Notes: generated by a model not told the origin, from the letters alone. A stretch of 64,000 bases of DNA from Hyphomicrobium sp. (GCA_002928515.1 PERI01000005.1:62001-126000), one strand, 5' to 3'; positions 28,033 to 38,578 are shown, counted from the stretch's first letter. Made by a program: numbers and translations.

Positions 28033-29450
28033 CCGCCAACGTCGTTGCATTGCTCTATCTCGCCTCTGGCGTGTTGTTCATATTGGCGCTGCGCGGCCTG
28101 TCGAGCCCGGCGAGTTCACGCCAAGGCAACATGTTCGGCATGATCGGCATGGCCATCGCGATCATCACGACGCTCGCGCAATTGTCGGACACCGGCTTCT
28201 TCACGTGGTTCTTGATCATCGCAGGTATTGGTATCGGCGCATTCATCGGTGCTAAAACAGCGCGCGAAATCCCGATGACCATGATGCCTGAGTTGGTCGC
28301 AGCTTTTCACTCGCTCGTAGGCTTGGCCGCCGTCTTCGTCGCAGCTGGTGCGCTTTATGCGCCAGCCGCCTTTGGCATCCTCGTCGATCCAGCCAATCCT
28401 GATCTCGGCATCAAGACTGCTAGCTTGCTGGAAATGGCCATCGGCGTGGCCATCGGCGCGATCACGTTCACCGGTTCCGTCATCGCCTTCGCCAAACTTT
28501 CCGGAAAAATGTCAGGCAAGCCGATCATGCTGCCGATGCGCCATGTCATCAACGGCGCGCTCGGCATTTTCATTATTCTGCTGATCTATTGGTTGATGGA
28601 GTCAGGTGGCTCAGCATGGCTGTTCTGGCTGATCGTGCTGGCAAGCCTCGCATTCGGCGTCCTCATCATCATTCCGATCGGCGGCGCCGACATGCCGGTC
28701 GTCGTCTCGATGCTGAACTCGTATTCGGGTTGGGCGGCAGCCGGTATCGGCTTCACGCTTGGCAACATCGCGCTGATCATCACAGGCGCACTCGTCGGCT
28801 CGTCCGGCGCGATCCTGTCCTACATCATGTGCAAAGGTATGAACCGTCAATTCCTGTCGGTCATCGCCGGTGGTTTCGGTGGTGAGACGGCAGCGGCAGG
28901 GGCTGGCGGCGGCGAACAAAAGCCGGTCAAACTCGGTTCGGCCGAAGATGCAGCCTACGTGATGAAGAACGCCAGCAAGGTCATCATCGTGCCGGGCTAC
29001 GGCATGGCCGTCGCGCAAGCGCAGCACGCTCTACGTGAAATGGCTGACTCACTTAAAAAGGCGGGCGTCGAAGTGAAGTACGCGATCCACCCTGTTGCAG
29101 GCCGCATGCCCGGTCACATGAACGTGCTGCTTGCCGAAGCCAACGTGCCTTACGATGAAGTGTTCGAGTTGGAAGACATCAACAGCGAGTTCAGTCAGGC
29201 CGATGCGGTGTACGTGATCGGTGCCAACGACGTCGTCAATCCCGCCGCCGAAGACGACAAGACTTCGCCGATCTACGGTATGCCCGTGCTGCAAGTCTGG
29301 AAGTCGGCAACCGTGTTCTTCAACAAGCGGTCATTGGCTTCTGGCTATGCGGGCATCGACAATCCGGTGTTCTATCGCGACAACACGGTGATGGTCTTGG
29401 GCGATGCGAAAAAAATGACGGAAGAGATTGCCAAAGCGCTCGCCCACTGA
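28029..29450 (+). CDS. pntB: NAD(P) transhydrogenase subunit beta
   Basis: PELVAAFHSLVGLAAVFVA, MPVVVSMLNSYSGWAAAGIGFTLGN, VIIVPGYGMAVAQAQHALREM, YAIHPVAGRMPGHMNVLLAEANVPYDEV. Confidence 0.97.
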   Translation: MTANVVALLYLASGVLFILALRGLSSPASSRQGNMFGMIGMAIAIITTLAQLSDTGFFTWFLIIAGIGIGAFIGAKTAREIPMTMMPELVAAFHSLVGLAAVFVAAGALYAPAAFGILVDPANPDLGIKTASLLEMAIGVAIGAITFTGSVIAFAKLSGKMSGKPIMLPMRHVINGALGIFIILLIYWLMESGGSAWLFWLIVLASLAFGVLIIIPIGGADMPVVVSMLNSYSGWAAAGIGFTLGNIALIITGALVGSSGAILSYIMCKGMNRQFLSVIAGGFGGETAAAGAGGGEQKPVKLGSAEDAAYVMKNASKVIIVPGYGMAVAQAQHALREMADSLKKAGVEVKYAIHPVAGRMPGHMNVLLAEANVPYDEVFELEDINSEFSQADAVYVIGANDVVNPAAEDDKTSPIYGMPVLQVWKSATVFFNKRSLASGYAGIDNPVFYRDNTVMVLGDAKKMTEEIAKALAH

Positions 29451-29509
29451 CGTAACGCCACTGTCGCTTTGATCGAATACGCTCTAGTTCACAGCCAGAG
29501 AGATGATCC

Positions 29510-30109
29510 ATGACCATGCGCCTTTACGACCTCGAAGTGTCAGGCAACTGCTTCAAAGTTCGTCTGATGTGCTCATTCCTTGGATTGCCGCTTGAGCTCG
29601 TGCCCGTTGATTTCATGGCTGGTGAACACAAGAAGCCGCCACTCACCGACCTCAACCCATTTGGTGAAATTCCGATCTTTGTTCACGGCGACCTAGTATT
29701 GCGCGACAGCCAAGCCATCCTGGTTTACTTGGCCCGCAAATACGGCGGCGAAACGTGGCTGCCGACAGAACCTGTCGCCATGGCAAAAGTCATGGAATGG
29801 ATGATGGTGGGCGGCAACGAAATTATGCGCGGCCCTAACGATGCGCGCTTGCATGTGAGATTTGGCTACGAACTCGACCTCGATCTAGCACGCAAGAAGG
29901 CCGCACGAATTCTGGGTTTGATGGATGCGCACTTGTCGAAAAATCAGTGGCTGGCTTTGGGACGACCGACGATAGCTGACATCGCCTGCTTGCCCTATGT
30001 CGGTATCGGTCACGAGGGTGGGGTGACATTGACCGATTATCCAGCCATTCGTGCCTGGATTGAACGCATCAAAAATCTACCTGGCTTTATTACAATGAGC
30101 GGGCTTTAA
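29510..30109 (+). CDS. glutathione S-transferase family protein
   Basis: LYDLEVSGNCFKVRLMCSFLGLP, NPFGEIPIFVHGDLVLRDSQAILVYLARKYGG, PTIADIACLPYVG. Confidence 0.92.
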   Translation: MTMRLYDLEVSGNCFKVRLMCSFLGLPLELVPVDFMAGEHKKPPLTDLNPFGEIPIFVHGDLVLRDSQAILVYLARKYGGETWLPTEPVAMAKVMEWMMVGGNEIMRGPNDARLHVRFGYELDLDLARKKAARILGLMDAHLSKNQWLALGRPTIADIACLPYVGIGHEGGVTLTDYPAIRAWIERIKNLPGFITMSGL

Positions 30110-30153
30110 GCAAAATTTTGGGCCTAAACAGGCTTGGAACAGATAAATCCAGA

Positions 30154-30190
30154 GGCGCTGCGGCAACACCCGCAGCGCCCTTTGTATTTC
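30154..30190 (+). terminator. Rho-independent terminator after GST gene
   Basis: GGCGCTGCGG-caacac-CCGCAGCGCC-CTTTGTATTT. Confidence 0.75.
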
Positions 30191-30284
30191 AGCGTCGTGA
30201 CCCGCCGTCAGGCTTTGCTATAACCGGGGCACTTGCGAACCGGAGTAGAGTGCAGTGCCACCGCCACTACCATCCCAATCTTTT

Positions 30285-31634
30285 ATGGACGACCTGGACG
30301 CGATCGAAGTTCTCGCGTTCACGCCGGTGCGTCGCGCGTCCGACCTCGCCAACAATTTGAATGAAATTTATCGCCGCGCGGCAAACGCCAAGTTCACGAA
30401 TTATGATGTCGCCGCTGTTGCGAAAGCAGCGCCCGAGCTCATGTATCGCTTGTTCGATCTGCGCGTCGCGCTACGCGAGCGCATTCCGGAATTCGAACAG
30501 AAGAAATTAATGTCTGTCGAAGTTACGCAAGCGCTGCGCGATGTGTTTCGCGTGCTGCGTTACGTCTCAGACATGCTCGGCGAAATTGCCATCGGTCACG
30601 AGCGCCTGCCGCACGGCGAAGGCCCACGTCGCGGCTTCACCGGTTTCGATTTCAACACCCTCATCAACGCCAAATATTATACCGGTGAAAAACTGGCATT
30701 CCGTTCAGGCGACGTTGTTCTGGTGCGCGGCCGTGCTCACAACAGCGCCGCCATCGCGCGGATCGGCGATGTCGATAGCCAATTCAGTCATCTCGGCATC
30801 ATTTACATGGACGACAAGGGCGACCACTTCATGGTCGAAAGCCTGATCGAGGATGGTGCCGTCGTAACGCCGCTCGGAGAAGCGCTTGATCATGGACTGG
30901 TGCGCGCAGCACTCTATCGGCACAAAGACGAAGTGCTGGCAGCGCGTGCAGGCGAGCGCATATATAATTACGTGAAGCGGTCGCATACCTCTTCAGGAAA
31001 GCGAATACTGTACGATTTCACGATGCGGCTCGACGATACATCAAACCTGTTCTGCTCTAAGCTCGTGCGCCTCGCTTACGACAAGGGTAGCGACGGAGCC
31101 TATAAAATTCCGACCTACCCAACGCGCATCGCCATGAAAAATCGCGATTTCCTGGAACGCATCGGTGTTGCAACGGACAAGACGTTCGGACCCTGCGATA
31201 TCGATTTGGAACCAGATTTTGATCTTGTCGCCGAATGGCAGGATTATCGCGAGACATCCAACATTCGCCTGCAAGACTTCACCATGGACAAGATTTTCGA
31301 GTGGATGGAGAAGCATAATCTGCGCTTCACTGAAACACCGGTCATCAAACTCGTTGCTGTGCTCGGGCGGTTCTCGTCGTATTTCTCTGGTAGCGCCAAG
31401 CAATTGATGGCGTCCGTTCTGCCGCGCGTGCCACCCAACATGCGCCGGAAAACGATCGCCACCGTTGCCATGCTGCATCGAACCGCTGAACCTGTGTATC
31501 AAGAGCTGCAAGAACGCGAAATCCAACGCATCGTGCAGACCGGATTGCCCATGCACGGCCTGGAGATCCTCGACTATCTGGAAACCATCCGTGAGCGCGA
31601 GAACAACCGCATTGGCTATCTGCAACCGCACTAA
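30285..31634 (+). CDS. YiiX/YebB-like NlpC/P60 (permuted papain-like) hydrolase
   Basis: GDVVLVRGRAHNSAAIARIGDVDSQFSHLGIIYMDDKGDHFMVES and FCSKLVRLAYDKGS. Confidence 0.8.
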   Translation: MDDLDAIEVLAFTPVRRASDLANNLNEIYRRAANAKFTNYDVAAVAKAAPELMYRLFDLRVALRERIPEFEQKKLMSVEVTQALRDVFRVLRYVSDMLGEIAIGHERLPHGEGPRRGFTGFDFNTLINAKYYTGEKLAFRSGDVVLVRGRAHNSAAIARIGDVDSQFSHLGIIYMDDKGDHFMVESLIEDGAVVTPLGEALDHGLVRAALYRHKDEVLAARAGERIYNYVKRSHTSSGKRILYDFTMRLDDTSNLFCSKLVRLAYDKGSDGAYKIPTYPTRIAMKNRDFLERIGVATDKTFGPCDIDLEPDFDLVAEWQDYRETSNIRLQDFTMDKIFEWMEKHNLRFTETPVIKLVAVLGRFSSYFSGSAKQLMASVLPRVPPNMRRKTIATVAMLHRTAEPVYQELQEREIQRIVQTGLPMHGLEILDYLETIRERENNRIGYLQPH

Positions 31635-31655
31635 TGTGACGGGCCTTCTGGCGAG

Positions 31656-32486
31656 ATGAGTAGCGTTCTCACCTATTTCGTTGGAGCGGCCGGTGCCCTT
31701 TACCTAACAGCGGTCGCGATCATGTTTTTTGCGCAACGCCACTTCCTCTACTTTCCCGATCCCGTGCGCACAGCGCCCATGACAGCAGGATTGCCGGATG
31801 TGGAGGAGCGCATACTTGAAACGCCCGATGGCGAGCGCATCATAGCCTGGTACGGCAAAGCTAAGCCCGGTCAGCCGACGCTGCTCTATTTTCACGGCAA
31901 TGGCGCCGCCTTGGACGACCGGCGCGAGCGCATCCGCGCCTACCTCGATCTCGGGCGCGGCGTTTACATGATGTCCTATCGTGGCTACAGCGGCTCAACT
32001 GGCTCACCGACTGAGCGCGCCAACGTCGCTGACGCGAAATTGGCCTATGACGCGCTGCTGCGCGAAGGCGTTGCGGCCAAGGATATCCTGATCTACGGGG
32101 AATCGCTCGGCACCGGCGTTGCCGTCCAACTCGCGCGCGAAAACCCCACGCTTGGTTTAATCCTCGACAGTCCGTTTACGTCGGTTGCCGAACGCGCGGC
32201 AGACTTTTATCCGTGGCTGCCAGCGCGCCTCTTGATGACCGACCGCTACGATAGTCTGAGTGTCATCGGCGAGGTGCAAACGCCGCTGTTTATTCTCCAC
32301 GGTGAAGCCGATGAGATCGTGCCGGTAGAAATGGGCCGCAAGCTTTTTGCTCACGCCAACGAACCCAAAGAGATCGTGACGCTGCGCGGCGCAGGACATA
32401 ACGATCACTTCATGTATGGGTCATTCGAAGCGATCAATGCATGGATCGACCGGTTACGTGCTGGAAAAATTGCGCCGCAGCGATAG
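31656..32486 (+). CDS. alpha/beta hydrolase, BEM46/ABHD13-like, membrane anchored
   Basis: N-terminal TM; LLYFHGNGAALDDRRERI, YRGYSGSTGSPTE, IYGESLGTGVAVQLA, ILHGEADEIVPVEMG, GAGHND. Confidence 0.9.
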   Translation: MSSVLTYFVGAAGALYLTAVAIMFFAQRHFLYFPDPVRTAPMTAGLPDVEERILETPDGERIIAWYGKAKPGQPTLLYFHGNGAALDDRRERIRAYLDLGRGVYMMSYRGYSGSTGSPTERANVADAKLAYDALLREGVAAKDILIYGESLGTGVAVQLARENPTLGLILDSPFTSVAERAADFYPWLPARLLMTDRYDSLSVIGEVQTPLFILHGEADEIVPVEMGRKLFAHANEPKEIVTLRGAGHNDHFMYGSFEAINAWIDRLRAGKIAPQR

Positions 32487-32497
32487 TCCCGCAAGAC

Positions 32498-32527
32498 AAA
32501 AAAACGGCCCGCACGTGATGCAGGCCG
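32498..32527 (-). terminator. Rho-independent terminator of rpsU
   Basis: CGGCCtGC...GCgGGCCG hairpin with GTTTTTTT on the minus strand. Confidence 0.75.
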
Positions 32528-32556
32528 CTTCGAAACTGAAATTTTATACGTGGTGA

Positions 32557-32897
32557 TCAGCGACCGCCAAAACCACCGCCGCCGCCACCGCCCTGACCGC
32601 CGCCGAAGCCACCGCCCGAACCGCCGCGACCGCCGCCAGCACCTGGGCCGCCCTTACCGCCTGCTGCACCACGAACGGGCGCTGGCTTGCCGGGCAGAAG
32701 ACCTTCACGCTGCAACTTCTTACGAGCGAGCTTGCGCGCGCGCCGAATAGCTTCGGCTTTTTCGCGGGCTTTCTTTTCCGATGGCTTTTCAAAATGACCG
32801 CGAAGCTTCATTTCGCGGAATACGCCCTCGCGCTGGAGTTTCTTTTTGAGCGCCTTGAGAGCCTGATCGACATTGTTGTCGCGAACAAGAACCTGCA
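32557..32897 (-). CDS. rpsU: 30S ribosomal protein bS21 with Gly-rich C-terminal extension; TTG start inferred
   Basis: (M)[60 protein letters not shown]...[26 protein letters not shown]. Confidence 0.92.
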
Positions 32898-33075
32898 AGC
32901 AGTTGTTTCCTTTGGGCAGAGAATGGTTGATCTGGAAGCAGAAAATCACGCGATCCGGGGCATTCAGCCACCAGAACCCGTGCCGATACATGGCGGCTCT
33001 ATACCAAAGGCCGTTCAGCTTGGCAATCGGGGCAAGCAAATCGCTGTGGGACGCAGAAGGGCCGCTGACTTGGCC

Positions 33076-34179
33076 CTACTGCGGCGCTTTGGCAAGCAAT
33101 CGGTTGACGTGCCCCATCTTACGCCCAGGTCGGGCTTCACGCTTGCCATAATGATGCAGAAACGCGCCTGGCTCTGCTGCAATCTCGTGCCAACCCAGAA
33201 TGTCGTCACCGATCAAGTTGATCATTTCCGAGCCCGGCGTCTTCATGCGCGTCGATCCCAACGGCCACCCGGCAACCGCTCGGATGTGCTGTTCGAACTG
33301 AGACGTTTCGCAGCCGTCCATGGTCCAGTGGCCGGAGTTGTGGACGCGCGGCGCCATCTCGTTGACGTAGAGAACCTCGCCAGCGTCCCCTGATAGGGCA
33401 AAAAACTCGATGGCAAAAACGCCGACGTAATCGAGCCGCTCGGCGATGCGACGGGCCGTTTCGACGGCCGATGCTTGAGCCGCAGCACTGATGCGGGCGG
33501 GTGCGATCGAGCGATGCAGAATGTGATCGCGATGCTCATTCTCGGTCACGTTGAAGGCGCGGAATTCGCCGTCGATACCACGCGCTGCGATCACAGAGAC
33601 TTCGCAATCGAATGTCACGAACTGTTCAAGGATCGACGGCTGATCGCGCATCGCAGCCCACGCCGCCTCGGCATCTTCGAGTTTGAGAATTTTCGCCTGA
33701 CCTTTGCCGTCGTAGCCAAAGCGGCGCGTTTTCAACACGCACGGCATGGCAAAGCCATTTTTGAATTGGGCAGAGAGATCGGCCAAGCTGTCGATGGGCG
33801 CAAATTCAGCGGTCATCACGCCGAGTGTACGTGCGAGCGTTTTTTCATGAATGCGATCTTGCGCGCAGGCAAGCGCGCCGGTGCCGGGACGAACAGGAAC
33901 GAGGCGCGAGAGAAATTCGACGGTTGTGACCGGAATATTTTCAAATTCATACGTCGCAACGCTGATGGCTTCGGCAAAGGCTTTAAGTGCCTCCTCATCG
34001 TCATAGGCGGCAATCGTGTGGGTAGCCGCCACATCGAACGCGGGGCTGTCGGCTTCAGGCGCATAGATGTGCGACTTCAAGCCGAGCCGCGCTGCCGCCA
34101 AGGCCAACATGCGCGCCAATTGCCCGCCACCGAGAATGCCAATGGTCGATCCAGGTGGAAGCGCCGTCACATCGGACAT
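33076..34179 (-). CDS. purK: 5-(carboxyamino)imidazole ribonucleotide synthase
   Basis: GSTIGILGGGQLARMLALAAARLGLKSHIYAP, LKTRRFGYDGKGQ, VNEMAPRVHNSGHWTMDGCETSQFEQHIRAV. Confidence 0.97.
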   Translation of the reverse strand: MSDVTALPPGSTIGILGGGQLARMLALAAARLGLKSHIYAPEADSPAFDVAATHTIAAYDDEEALKAFAEAISVATYEFENIPVTTVEFLSRLVPVRPGTGALACAQDRIHEKTLARTLGVMTAEFAPIDSLADLSAQFKNGFAMPCVLKTRRFGYDGKGQAKILKLEDAEAAWAAMRDQPSILEQFVTFDCEVSVIAARGIDGEFRAFNVTENEHRDHILHRSIAPARISAAAQASAVETARRIAERLDYVGVFAIEFFALSGDAGEVLYVNEMAPRVHNSGHWTMDGCETSQFEQHIRAVAGWPLGSTRMKTPGSEMINLIGDDILGWHEIAAEPGAFLHHYGKREARPGRKMGHVNRLLAKAPQ

Positions 34180-34182
34180 GTC

Positions 34183-34677
34183 TCAACCGTCTTTTGGAGT
34201 TTCAGCAACGGCCGCCGTATGACTGGCCCGCCAAGCCTCGACGCGGGCGGCGAGCGCCGTGTCGCACAGCGCCAGAATTTGTGCTGCGAGCAGCCCGGCA
34301 TTTTTGGCACCTGCCTCGCCAATGGCCAGGGTGCCAACCGGAATGCCAGCCGGCATCTGCACGATGGAATACAGGCTATCTTGACCCTTGAGCGCTTTGC
34401 TCTCAACCGGCACGCCCAGAACGGGCAGCGTTGTCATTGAGGCCGTCATGCCCGGCAGATGCGCTGCGCCGCCAGCGCCCGCGATGATAATTTTGAGGCC
34501 GTGTGCCTTGGCACCTTTGGCATACGCGTAGAGGCGATCTGGCGTGCGATGGGCCGACACGATTTTCGTCTCGTAGCCGATCTCAAGCTCGTCGAGGACG
34601 TCGCAGGCAGCCTTCATGGTCGGCCAGTCGGACTGACTGCCCATGATGATTCCGACGAGAGGTGTGCGCGTCGCCAT
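34183..34677 (-). CDS. purE: 5-(carboxyamino)imidazole ribonucleotide mutase
   Basis: [60 protein letters not shown]. Confidence 0.97.
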   Translation of the reverse strand: MATRTPLVGIIMGSQSDWPTMKAACDVLDELEIGYETKIVSAHRTPDRLYAYAKGAKAHGLKIIIAGAGGAAHLPGMTASMTTLPVLGVPVESKALKGQDSLYSIVQMPAGIPVGTLAIGEAGAKNAGLLAAQILALCDTALAARVEAWRASHTAAVAETPKDG

Positions 34678-34820
34678 TTGACTGGTCCGCTCCAGGAAAA
34701 CGCGGGGTTTAGTGGGTTGGCGGACAAATCGCAAGAAAAAGTGCGTCCGATGGGCGATACAACGCGCCAGTTGCACGGCAGTGGGCTCTTCGGCAGAGCC
34801 CCTCTAGGCATTAACCTGAC

Positions 34821-35810
34821 CTAGCGCCCAAAAATATCTTCCCGTTTGCCGAGCCTAAGCAACACGGTTGCGCGCTTATTATCGTTGTCGGTGACGGCGT
34901 ATATTTGACCGTCGGCGGCAATCGTCAGCCCCTCGATCTCTTTTTCGACTTTGCGATCGAGGTCGAGAAACATCGGCACGAGATCGAAAACACGGCGTTT
35001 GCTGAGAACCGGTGCGGTGTCCTTGATATCCACACCCGTCGCGGCGCCTAAATCAATTGTCGTGATCCATTTGATCGCGCGGCGCCCACCTTTGCCGTCG
35101 CGTTCGAGCAGCGCGAAGCGTCGATCTCCCAGATGCAGGATATCGCTCAAGCCAGACACGTCGCCGTCGTCAAGCCGCTCCAACGGATACAAGTAGAACG
35201 TCCACGCGCCACTCGCGAGATCGACGACGCCGATGCGTGAGACGTCGTCGGCATCACCCTTAAAGCCAGATTGAAAACTGACGACAAGTTCATCACCCGC
35301 GCTTGACGGCACCAGCGCAACACCCTCGAAGCCTTGGCGTTGAATTTTCCCAGCAACGGCTTCCGGCACATTGATACTGCGCAGCAACCGACCCCCGGCG
35401 TCGATGTCGAGCAGCACATTCGGTGGCGTGTTTCCAGCCTGCCCCTCCGAAGCCAACCAAAATCCACCGTCAGGTTTCATAACAAGCCCTTCAACATCGA
35501 GATCGTCGAAGTTCGGCGCTGAGACATTGATCTGGCGCACAACGCGCGCTGTTGTTTCCGATACCTCGATCTCGACAATGCGTAACGGCGGCGAATCCTG
35601 GTCGGTGACGGCAAACAAGCGCCGCGGATCGGAGCGATGCGCCGTCAACGAAGACAGCGTACCCCAGTCTGGCCCATCGCCCGGCTCGATCTCGATCAGC
35701 GCGCTACCGTCTGCTTTGGCTGCAAAGCCGCTATCCGCGCTCGCACCACCCAAAACCACGAGCACACCTTTGACAAGCGCTGCAATCGACCGTCGCAAAT
35801 CGTTGAACAC
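34821..35810 (-). CDS. esterase-like activity of phytase family protein
   Basis: GTLSSLTAHRSDPRRLFAVTDQD...LDVEGLVMKPDGGFWLASEGQ...KEIEGLTIAADGQIYAVTDNDN beta-propeller pattern. Confidence 0.72.
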   Translation of the reverse strand: MFNDLRRSIAALVKGVLVVLGGASADSGFAAKADGSALIEIEPGDGPDWGTLSSLTAHRSDPRRLFAVTDQDSPPLRIVEIEVSETTARVVRQINVSAPNFDDLDVEGLVMKPDGGFWLASEGQAGNTPPNVLLDIDAGGRLLRSINVPEAVAGKIQRQGFEGVALVPSSAGDELVVSFQSGFKGDADDVSRIGVVDLASGAWTFYLYPLERLDDGDVSGLSDILHLGDRRFALLERDGKGGRRAIKWITTIDLGAATGVDIKDTAPVLSKRRVFDLVPMFLDLDRKVEKEIEGLTIAADGQIYAVTDNDNKRATVLLRLGKREDIFGR

Positions 35811-35928
35811 CGAGTAACCCCCGCATTAAAAACAACTGAGAGACATATCTGGCCTATGCGTTCAAATGATGCGCTATCATCTATAGATCGAAACTAACCG
35901 ATCCGCTCAGGTTGTTTGAAGTTCGCGA

Positions 35929-37563
35929 TCATATCAAAGTGCTCGGAGGCGAAGCAGGCTGATCGGGCACCGCTGTGCTTTGGCCAAGCATCGCCATAAC
36001 CGTCTCTAGCGTCTCGGCCTCGCTAGCCGGTTTATCCCACCGAATGCGATGGATGCGCGGAAAGCGCATGGCAACGCCGGACTTGTGGCGCGCAGACTTT
36101 TGCAAAGCATCGAAGGCAACTTCCAGCACAAGGCCAGGTGAGACCGCACGCACCGGCCCGAATGTTTCCGTCGTATTGGCACGGATCCAACGATCGAGTT
36201 GTTTCAACTCGTCGTCGGTAAATCCTGAGTAGGCTTTGCCGACCGGCACTAGTTCACGTTGGCCTTCCGAGCCGTCACGCCAAACACCGAATGTGTAATC
36301 GGAATAAAACGATGACCGTTTCCCCGATCCACGCTGTGCATACATCATCACGCAATCCAGAGTGAGTGCAGCACGCTTCCACTTGAACCATTGGCCCTTC
36401 ACGCGACCTGCCTGATATACGCTATCGCGCCGCTTCAGCATCAAGCCTTCAATGCCATCGTCACGCGCCGACGACCAAACGGTGTGCAGCGCGTCGAAAC
36501 TCTCGAACGCGACGAGTTGAGATAGATCGGTCAGCGGCGGCTGATGTTCGACATGCCAAGCCTCCAAACGTGCTCGGCGACTATCGAAAGACGATGCGCG
36601 CAAGTCTTCATCGTCAACAAACAGCAGATCATAGAGCCGAACATGCGCTGGATATTCGCGCAGCATTTTCGCCGTGACAGTCTTTCGATTGAGCCGTTGC
36701 TGCAAATCGTTAAACGGCGCAATAACCCCATCGCGCATAACGAGTAATTCACCATCCGCGACGCAAGTCTGCATGGCAAACGCGGAGCGAATTTCTGGAA
36801 ACGCTATCGAAATATCGTCGCCCTGGCGCGAGAACATGCGCACCTCGCCACCGCGCGCGGATATCTGCACGCGGATGCCATCCCATTTCCATTCAGCTGA
36901 AAAATCTTTCGCATCCAGCTTCGGCCAATCGTCGTCTTCAATCGGATGCGCCAGCATAACGGGGCGAAACACGGGCCGCAGTCCAGGGTCGGGTTTGTCA
37001 GCCCGGCCTTCGAGCCATTGGAATAAATCGGAGTAGGGCGCCTCTAGCGCATGCCAGATATCTTCGATGTCGTTGACATCGCGATCAAAAGCCTCAGCAA
37101 GCGCCGTGCGCGCCAAACGTGCCGAGACGCCAACGCGCGGCGCGCCACCGATCAGTTTCAGCACGGCCCATCGTCCTGACGGATCGAGGCTGTCGAGGAT
37201 GCGCCCGAGCGCTTCAGTCCGCTCCGCTGTTGTGCCACTCGCCATCGCCTGCACCACGGTATCGAGCGACGGCCCCTCACCAGCGTTCGCGCGATCTGGC
37301 CACAACAGCGCGACGGTTTCAGCCGTGTCGCCAACATAATCGCGCGACATTTTATAGAGCACCGGATCGATGAACCGGCTGGTGAGACCGGCCAGCATCC
37401 GTCGCAACGACACGCGAATTGGCAAGCCATCGGTCAATGCCGCCAAAGCCCATCCCCGATCTGGATCGGACGCATCGCGAAAATATCGCCCGAGCAGCGC
37501 TGTCTTGCGATTGCGGCTTTGAGTTGTGGCAAGGCCATCGAGCAGGGCCGCGAACGCACGCAT
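35929..37563 (-). CDS. ATP-dependent DNA ligase, LigB/cisplatin-damage-response type
   Basis: Nucleotidyltransferase motif SAEWKWDGIRVQI, DGELLVMRDG, EGLMLKRRDSVYQAGRVKGQWFKWKR. Confidence 0.92.
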   Translation of the reverse strand: MRAFAALLDGLATTQSRNRKTALLGRYFRDASDPDRGWALAALTDGLPIRVSLRRMLAGLTSRFIDPVLYKMSRDYVGDTAETVALLWPDRANAGEGPSLDTVVQAMASGTTAERTEALGRILDSLDPSGRWAVLKLIGGAPRVGVSARLARTALAEAFDRDVNDIEDIWHALEAPYSDLFQWLEGRADKPDPGLRPVFRPVMLAHPIEDDDWPKLDAKDFSAEWKWDGIRVQISARGGEVRMFSRQGDDISIAFPEIRSAFAMQTCVADGELLVMRDGVIAPFNDLQQRLNRKTVTAKMLREYPAHVRLYDLLFVDDEDLRASSFDSRRARLEAWHVEHQPPLTDLSQLVAFESFDALHTVWSSARDDGIEGLMLKRRDSVYQAGRVKGQWFKWKRAALTLDCVMMYAQRGSGKRSSFYSDYTFGVWRDGSEGQRELVPVGKAYSGFTDDELKQLDRWIRANTTETFGPVRAVSPGLVLEVAFDALQKSARHKSGVAMRFPRIHRIRWDKPASEAETLETVMAMLGQSTAVPDQPASPPSTLI

Positions 37564-37564
37564 G

Positions 37565-38578
37565 CTATGCGTCCTCGTCGTCATCGCGACCGACCAGCTT
37601 GAGGGCGCGTGCTGTGATGCCTAAGGTCGAGAGGTGATAGACGAGCGCATCTTCGCGGCCGTGCGTGACCCATATTTCGCCAGCGCTGGTCTCTTGAATG
37701 GTGGCGATTAACTCCGGCCAATCTGCGTGATCGGAAACGACAAGCGGCAGCTCAACGCCGCGTTGCCGCGCCCGTCCGCGAATGCGCATCCATCCGCTCG
37801 CAAACACACTGACGGGGTCGTTGAAACGTCGCGACCAGCGATCGCCGATGGCAGACGGCGGGCACAATACGATGCCACCGACAAATGCTTTGGGATCTTC
37901 GTGCGCAACCGGGCGAACGTCACCCAGTGCAATACCAAGCTGTTGATAGAGATGTGTCAGCGCGACCATGGCACCGTGCAGGTAGATCGGTTTGTCGTAA
38001 CCGGCATCGCGGATCAGCCGGATCATACGCTGGCATTTGCCAAGACCATAAGCGCCGATGAGATGTGTGCGCGACTGCTCGGCTGCCATCGACCGAAAAA
38101 GCTTGTGAACTTCGTTCGCCGCTACCTCATGTCGAAACACCGGCAAACCGAACGTCGCTTCTGTGACAAACACATCGCACGGTACAAGTTCGAAAGCTTC
38201 ACACGTCGGATCGCTGGCGCGCTTGTAGTCACCCGAGACGACGGCTCGCCGACCTGCCCATGTCATGACGATTTGCGCCGATCCCAAGATGTGTCCAGCC
38301 GGAGCGAGTGAAACTTCGACACCGTTCATCGTTATCGGTTCGCGTAGCGCCAGAGATTGAAATGCGCCAGCGCAAGTCTCCCCATATCGCACCTTCATGA
38401 TGGCGATCGTCTCAGGTGTTGCCAGCACCGCACCATGGCCGGACCGCGCATGGTCGCCGTGGCCGTGGGTAATGATGGCGCGATCGACCGGTCGATGTGG
38501 ATCGATATAGAATCCGCCAGGCTCGCAAAACAAACCATGCTCGGTCGGGTACAGCCAACGCTCGACAGATTGTGCCAT
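37565..38578 (-). CDS. ligase-associated DNA exonuclease (metallo-beta-lactamase fold)
   Basis: IDPHRPVDRAIITHGHGDHARSGHG, LAPAGHILGSAQIVM, VVSGDYKRASDPTCEAFE, VTEATFGLPVF; immediately upstream of the ligase. Confidence 0.9.
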   Translation of the reverse strand: MAQSVERWLYPTEHGLFCEPGGFYIDPHRPVDRAIITHGHGDHARSGHGAVLATPETIAIMKVRYGETCAGAFQSLALREPITMNGVEVSLAPAGHILGSAQIVMTWAGRRAVVSGDYKRASDPTCEAFELVPCDVFVTEATFGLPVFRHEVAANEVHKLFRSMAAEQSRTHLIGAYGLGKCQRMIRLIRDAGYDKPIYLHGAMVALTHLYQQLGIALGDVRPVAHEDPKAFVGGIVLCPPSAIGDRWSRRFNDPVSVFASGWMRIRGRARQRGVELPLVVSDHADWPELIATIQETSAGEIWVTHGREDALVYHLSTLGITARALKLVGRDDDEDA

